Positions 7,399 through 11,321 of a stretch of DNA of 11,321 nucleotides are shown here, in pieces. How positions within the stretch are numbered: the stretch's first letter is position 1; each line of letters opens with the position of its first letter. Under the pieces are notes generated by a model. It was not told the origin of the DNA. It searched no databases and was given only the letters and a program-made list of their open reading frames with translations. Both the position numbers and the translations under genes were made by a program. This DNA comes from Succinivibrionaceae bacterium (GTDB lineage Bacteria > Pseudomonadota > Gammaproteobacteria > Enterobacterales > Succinivibrionaceae), in assembly GCA_003477345.1 (NCBI GenBank), contig DMTG01000234.1:1-11321 (forward strand). Reading direction: 5' to 3'.

Positions 7399-7441
7399 AT
7401 TATAAGAGTCCTTGCAACGCAAAAATGTGCGTGCGCCGACA
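7399..7441 (-). promoter_or_regulatory. Candidate CRP-dependent promoter for dctP-dctQ-dctM-uxaC
   Basis: On the minus strand there is a perfect TATAAT at 7404-7399 but no recognisable -35 hexamer at 15-18 bases. A CRP-like half-conserved palindrome TGTGC-N6-CGACA lies at 7426-7441 (seven of ten consensus positions, with AAA flanking its left half). If +1 is seven bases after the -10, at 7392, the centre of this site is at -41.5, the standard class II CRP position. The lack of a -35 fits an activator-dependent promoter. Confidence 0.45.
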
Positions 7442-7555
7442 AAAAATGAAATAAAGGTAAATTCTGTTATAAATTTATAAATGAATAAATATCTTTATAA
7501 TATTGCGGATTATTTTATTTAGTGCGCTAATAACAAGCTGAAAATAATGCAAAAA

Positions 7556-7567
7556 GCAAACGTATGC
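7556..7567. promoter_or_regulatory. CG-centred operator-like box 2 (LacI-family style)
   Basis: GCAAACGTATGC is a near-palindrome about CG and carries the same 13-base word (7551-7563) as box 1 in the opposite orientation. The two centres are 237 bases apart, on either side of the candidate dctP promoter. An overlapping palindrome GCAAAATTTGC follows at 7566-7576. Confidence 0.35.
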
Positions 7568-7845
7568 AAAATTTGCGCAGCCCGATTTTATCGGTAACAT
7601 TTTTAGAGATAAAATTCATAATTTTTGAAAAAAAATGTATAAATTTGTGACGATGACCAAAAGAGAAATTTTAGGAAGAAATATAGAAAAAAATATTAAT
7701 GCTTTTTTTTGAAGATGAGCCTGAATATTAATGTATAGAGTGACAGCGGAGCAGAATTTTAGTGCGCCTGTGGGGAAATTGTAGAAAATCCTGTGGGAAT
7801 AATGCGCAAAGCGGGAGGGATGCTGATAAAAAAATCTTGCTGCCT

Positions 7846-7872
7846 ACTGTTTTTCAACAGTTAATCAACTGT
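7846..7872. other. Two mutually exclusive hairpins downstream of ispB
   Basis: ACTGTT-TTTC-AACAGT (7846-7861) and ACAGTT-AATC-AACTGT (7857-7872) share the middle arm, so only one can form. In the ispB transcript the second-formed one has a GAAA loop, and a T7 run comes 11 bases later. That is too far for a standard intrinsic terminator, so this is only a weak candidate for the end of the ispB message. Confidence 0.4.
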
Positions 7873-7915
7873 AAAAATATCGTAGTTTTTCCTTTGAAAT
7901 ATAAGGATGATTAGG

Positions 7916-8878
7916 CTAGCTTCTTCTGTCTGCAGCCATGTCTGCTATTTTGCAGAGTTCCTGTTTATATACGCTGTCGGAAAATATCCTCAGGCTCTTT
8001 TTGGCAAGACAGGCAGCTTCTTTTGCAAGCTCGAGGCTTTTTTCAAGAGATCTGTACTTTGTAAGGATCTCAGTTACTGCATTAATGTCTGCGCTGTCGA
8101 TGGCGGAGGACAGCTGCTTCCGATCTTCTGCGTCGGCATCTTTTAGCGCCAGGATCAGCGGTAGCGTTATTCTCTTATCATTAAGATCGGTACCGATCTT
8201 CTTTCCGAGAGTTTCATCAGTTGAACTGTAGTCTAGTACGTCATCCACAATCTGGAAGGCGATCCCGAGCTGTTTGCCGTATTCTCTGAGGGCATCGAGC
8301 ACTTTGTCGTCCTGCTTCTTTACTAGTGCAAAGGCGGTAGTGGCCAGTACGAACAGAGCTCCGGTCTTACTGAATATGGTTCTGTAATATTCATCCAGGG
8401 TAATATTTAAATCACCCTCTTTATTGAGCTGATTTATTTCGCCTGCAATCAGTTCTTCGGTGGTTTCCGAGCAGGCGTGATACAGAGCGTGACTGTCAGT
8501 GGCTTTGAGCAGTCTGAAGCAGCGGGCGAAAAGATAATCTCCTGCTAATACCGCCAGGTGATTGCCGCTGGTATCGTTTAAGGTTCTGACTCCGCGTCTT
8601 ACAGAGGATTTATCAATTACGTCGTCATGGATTAAAGTTGCGGTGTGGAGCAGCTCGGTTGAGGCAGCACAGTTTAAAAGGAGTCCCTCGTCAGCCTCTT
8701 TATTATATGAAGGCTGCAGCAGCCCTGAAAGAATAGCAAGGCGCGGTCTGATCCTTTTTCCGCCGGCTTTAACGACATTCAGACACATGGCATTAACCTG
8801 CTGTTCATGAACGCTCCCGCTGAGGGTAGAAAAGAGAAGCTTTTCTAGTTTTGGCATTAATTCTGCAAGATAATCCAT
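7916..8878 (-). CDS. ispB: Octaprenyl diphosphate synthase (long-chain trans-prenyltransferase)
   Basis: IspB extends farnesyl diphosphate with isopentenyl diphosphate units to build the polyprenyl side chain of ubiquinone and menaquinone. The 320-residue length matches E. coli IspB (323). Clear signatures are GGKRIRP (39-45), the first aspartate-rich motif HDDVID (84-89) followed by RRG, the conserved FSKTGALF (169-176), and the second aspartate-rich motif DDVLD (212-216) with GKKIGTDLNDKRITLPL downstream. Position is the strongest support for ispB over another prenyl synthase: it is divergent from rplU-rpmA-obgE as in E. coli. The exact product chain length cannot be read from the sequence. 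The start at 8878 has only a weak ribosome binding site (GGGAC) and no clear promoter was found. Confidence 0.93.
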   Translation of the reverse strand: MDYLAELMPKLEKLLFSTLSGSVHEQQVNAMCLNVVKAGGKRIRPRLAILSGLLQPSYNKEADEGLLLNCAASTELLHTATLIHDDVIDKSSVRRGVRTLNDTSGNHLAVLAGDYLFARCFRLLKATDSHALYHACSETTEELIAGEINQLNKEGDLNITLDEYYRTIFSKTGALFVLATTAFALVKKQDDKVLDALREYGKQLGIAFQIVDDVLDYSSTDETLGKKIGTDLNDKRITLPLILALKDADAEDRKQLSSAIDSADINAVTEILTKYRSLEKSLELAKEAACLAKKSLRIFSDSVYKQELCKIADMAADRRS

Positions 8879-9085
8879 TTATAAGTCCCTGAATCTAGGA
8901 AATTAATGTTGTCTGTGACTGATGTCTTTTATAAGACGGCCTAATTAAGATTAGCTATTCTAGCATACAACAAAAAAAGTTGATCTTTTTAAGCATTTAA
9001 GTGCGGGCATTTTGCATTAATTGGTGCCCGTATACTCGCACAATCCCAGGAAGATAAGTGAAAATGCACGTAAAATAAATTTTAG

Positions 9086-9114
9086 TTGAAATTAATGATT
9101 AATGTCTGTAAAAT
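9086..9114 (+). promoter_or_regulatory. Upstream sigma70-type promoter candidate for rplU
   Basis: TTGAAA (9086-9091) and TAAAAT (9109-9114) are separated by exactly 17 bases. Transcription would begin near 9121, giving a leader of about 180 bases before rplU. Confidence 0.6.
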
Positions 9115-9180
9115 CATCACGGTTTTTTTATTATGATGTCAATTCGACATTTGAGTGTATTGCTATGCCTGAAAAAAAGG

Positions 9181-9209
9181 TTGCAATACGTAATTTTTTT
9201 CTGTAAAAT
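9181..9209 (+). promoter_or_regulatory. Proximal sigma70-type promoter candidate for rplU-rpmA
   Basis: TTGCAA (9181-9186) and TAAAAT (9204-9209) have an exact 17-base spacer. The start point would be near 9216, at the very foot of the first leader hairpin. The -10 context CTGTAAAAT is shared with the upstream promoter. Confidence 0.65.
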
Positions 9210-9214
9210 GCCGT

Positions 9215-9280
9215 CCACTATCGCCTATAGTGGCAGAATTTTATAGTTTTCTCTGCGGAAAGCATTTGCGTCATTCCGCA
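9215..9280 (+). promoter_or_regulatory. Structured rplU 5' leader with two hairpins, candidate r-protein control element
   Basis: Hairpin 1 is CCACTAT (9215-9221), CGCCT loop, ATAGTGG (9227-9233). Hairpin 2 is TGCGGAA (9254-9260), 13-base loop, TTCCGCA (9274-9280). Both stems are perfect 7-bp inverted repeats. The second ends six bases before the TGGAG ribosome binding site (9287-9291). Such a compact leader on a ribosomal protein operon is a natural place for feedback control, but no match to a known leader family can be shown here. Confidence 0.5.
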
Positions 9281-9301
9281 TTTATCTGGAGTTTGATGAG
9301 C

Positions 9302-9613
9302 ATGTACGCAGTTATTTTTTGCGGCGGCAAGCAGCACAAGGTCTCCGAGGGCGACGTTGTTAGCGTTGAACTCCTCGATGCCCAGGCTGGCAACGAAATT
9401 GAACTTGATAAGGTTCTTTTAGTTTCAGATGGTACCAATATCAAGGTTGGTGCCCCTTACATAGAAGGTGCCAAGGTTACTGCTAAAGTACTAGGTGCAC
9501 ACGGTGGTGAGAAAGTTAAGATTGTTAAATTCCGTCGCCGCAAGCATCACCAGAAGGTAACAGGTCACCGTCAGTGGTATACCGATTTACAAATTACTGC
9601 TATTAACCAGTAG
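9302..9613 (+). CDS. rplU: Large ribosomal subunit protein L21 (bL21)
   Basis: L21 binds 23S rRNA in the 50S subunit. The start is set at the ATG at 9302 (103 residues, the same length as E. coli L21) because family members begin MYAV; the ATG at 9296 and any start further upstream would add residues absent from the family. TGGAG at 9287-9291 lies ten bases before this start. Signatures are [11 protein letters not shown] near the N terminus and the basic rRNA-binding stretch [32 protein letters not shown] near the C terminus. It is the first gene of rplU-rpmA, 17 bases before rpmA. Confidence 0.98.
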   Translation: MYAVIFCGGKQHKVSEGDVVSVELLDAQAGNEIELDKVLLVSDGTNIKVGAPYIEGAKVTAKVLGAHGGEKVKIVKFRRRKHHQKVTGHRQWYTDLQITAINQ

Positions 9614-9630
9614 TTTGGAGGAGAATTTAA

Positions 9631-9894
9631 ATGGCACACAAGAAAGCTGGTGGTTCCGTTCGTAACGGTCGTGATTCCCAGGGGCAGCGTTTAGGTGTTA
9701 AGCGTTATGCTGGTGAGTCTGTAAACGCAGGCAGCATTATTGTTCGTCAGCGCGGCACTCACTTCCACCCAGGTGCAAATGTTGGCATCGGCAAAGACGA
9801 TACCTTATTTGCAAAGAAGTCTGGCAAAGTAACCTTCGTAACTCGTGGCAAAGAAGGCCGCAAGTTCGTTGAGATTGTAGAAGAGCAGCAGTAA
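9631..9894 (+). CDS. rpmA: Large ribosomal subunit protein L27 (bL27)
   Basis: L27 reaches toward the peptidyl transferase centre with its N-terminal tail. The 87-residue protein begins [16 protein letters not shown], the uncleaved type (no Firmicutes-style N-terminal extension), and continues [41 protein letters not shown], the conserved core. GGAGGAG at 9617-9623 is a strong ribosome binding site, right after the rplU stop, so the two proteins are made together. A terminator follows 27 bases after the stop. Confidence 0.98.
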   Translation: MAHKKAGGSVRNGRDSQGQRLGVKRYAGESVNAGSIIVRQRGTHFHPGANVGIGKDDTLFAKKSGKVTFVTRGKEGRKFVEIVEEQQ

Positions 9895-9920
9895 TTAACT
9901 GCCTTCGACAGAATAAAGAG

Positions 9921-9948
9921 AGCCTCGCATAATTCTGCGGGGCTTTTT
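9921..9948 (+). terminator. Rho-independent terminator between rpmA and obgE
   Basis: AGCCTCGCA (9921-9929) pairs with TGCGGGGCT (9936-9944) with one T-G wobble and a 6-base loop, followed by TTTTT (9944-9948). It sits only about 40 bases before the obgE start. It should reduce, rather than fully block, transcription into obgE unless obgE has its own promoter. Confidence 0.85.
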
Positions 9949-9969
9949 AGTTTTATCCCTGACCTGTAA

Positions 9970-11136
<1,167 letters not shown>

Positions 11137-11149
11137 TAAAGGATAAAGC

Positions 11150-11321
11150 ATGCTTTCCATACAGCTGATAGCGGCGCTTGCCGATAACCGCGTCATCGGT
11201 AAAGACGGTCAGATACCCTGGCACCTGAGTGAAGATCTCAAACACTTCAAACAGGTAACCATGGGCTGCCCTGTTTTAATGGGCAGAAGTACCTATGAAA
11301 GCATAGGAAAGCCTCTTCCAG
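11150..11321 (+). CDS. folA: Dihydrofolate reductase, N-terminal part (3' end outside window)
   Basis: FolA reduces dihydrofolate to tetrahydrofolate with NADPH. The first 57 codons are visible. They show [29 protein letters not shown], with Asp30 aligned to the catalytic Asp27 of E. coli, and the NADPH-binding [17 protein letters not shown]. The start is supported by AAAGGA at 11138-11143, seven bases before the ATG, and by alignment of the N terminus. The gene follows the obgE stop by 13 bases, so it is probably co-transcribed. This obgE-folA linkage differs from E. coli, where folA lies elsewhere. Confidence 0.96.
   Translation, partial: MLSIQLIAALADNRVIGKDGQIPWHLSEDLKHFKQVTMGCPVLMGRSTYESIGKPLP

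Larger units (their letters stand above)
7197..7915. other. AT-rich non-coding region upstream of dctP and downstream of ispB
   Basis: This stretch of about 720 bases has no credible gene on either strand. It is much richer in A and T than its neighbours. It holds a perfect -10 hexamer with a CRP-like site for leftward transcription (7399-7441), two CG-centred boxes (7319-7330 and 7556-7567), a 17-bp palindrome (7268-7284), the AT palindrome TTATAAATTTATAA (7467-7480), a small hairpin CCGAT-TTT-ATCGG (7582-7594), a short direct repeat CCTGTGGG (7767-7774 and 7790-7797) and overlapping hairpins close to the ispB end (7846-7872). The likely dctP leader is about 195 bases, long for a simple transporter operon. 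Confidence 0.8.
8879..9301. other. Divergent intergenic region between ispB and rplU
   Basis: This AT-rich spacer of about 420 bases holds no gene. The right half contains two promoter candidates and a structured leader for rplU. The left half contains GTCTTTTATAAGAC (8924-8937, an inverted repeat close to the ispB start) and the inverted repeat CGGGCA/TGCCCG (9004-9009 and 9025-9030), next to TATACT (9031-9036), which lacks a well spaced -35. Apparent -10 elements for ispB such as TAGAAT on the minus strand near 8958-8963 have no matching -35. Confidence 0.75.

Noticed and set aside
7635..7712. Small open frame of 25 codons starting MYKFVTMTKREILG
   Set aside because: It has no ribosome binding site (only A-run before the ATG), lies in very AT-rich DNA, and ends in a T-run giving AFF. 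It is likely chance.
7197..7915. CRISPR array, insertion sequence or tRNA in the large spacer
   Set aside because: No regularly spaced repeats, no transposase frame with terminal inverted repeats, and no cloverleaf was seen.
9230..9301. N-terminal extension of L21 from an upstream start
   Set aside because: The added residues include hairpin 2 and the ribosome binding site, and they are absent from the L21 family, which begins MYAV.

Overview
This window looks like the chromosome of a gammaproteobacterium with moderate GC coding DNA and AT-rich spacers. The order hflK-hflC-purA and the arrangement of ispB divergent from rplU-rpmA-obgE both match the Enterobacteria-like gammaproteobacterial layout. 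The small genes found at these places in E. coli (yjeT between hflC and purA, yhbE between rpmA and obgE) are absent. A hexuronate isomerase beside a TRAP transporter would suit a gut or rumen sugar-acid user such as a Succinivibrionaceae member, but that taxonomic guess is an inference from protein flavour and gene content only.

Layout. Positions 1-2616 (+ strand) hold the 3' end of hflK, then hflC, a strong intrinsic terminator, purA and a second terminator. Positions 2706-7196 (- strand) hold a catabolic unit read right to left: dctP (periplasmic binding protein), dctQ (small membrane subunit), dctM (large permease), uxaC (glucuronate isomerase) and a terminator facing the purA terminator. 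About 700 bases of AT-rich non-coding DNA (7197-7915) lie upstream of dctP. They contain a plausible CRP-dependent promoter, two CG-centred operator-like boxes and a 17-bp palindrome. Positions 7916-8878 (- strand) hold ispB. A roughly 420-base divergent spacer follows, with two good sigma70-type promoters for rplU and a leader RNA of two hairpins. Positions 9302-11321 (+ strand) hold rplU, rpmA, a terminator, obgE and the first 57 codons of folA.

How the genes work together. The housekeeping blocks cover membrane protease control (HflKC), AMP synthesis (PurA), quinone side-chain synthesis (IspB), ribosome proteins L21 and L27 with the ribosome-assembly GTPase Obg, and folate reduction (FolA). 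The TRAP-uxaC unit between them is best read as uptake of a hexuronate, probably glucuronate and/or galacturonate, followed by the first cytoplasmic isomerisation. Later steps (UxaB/UxuB, UxaA/UxuA, KdgK, Eda) are not in the window.

No clearly new biological system is present. The points most worth following are non-coding: hairpins between the TRAP and uxaC cistrons, including a terminator with a competing downstream arm; the regulatory-looking region upstream of dctP; and the structured rplU leader. Several original start choices were corrected: dctP starts at 7196, rplU at 9302, and obgE at a GTG at 9991.
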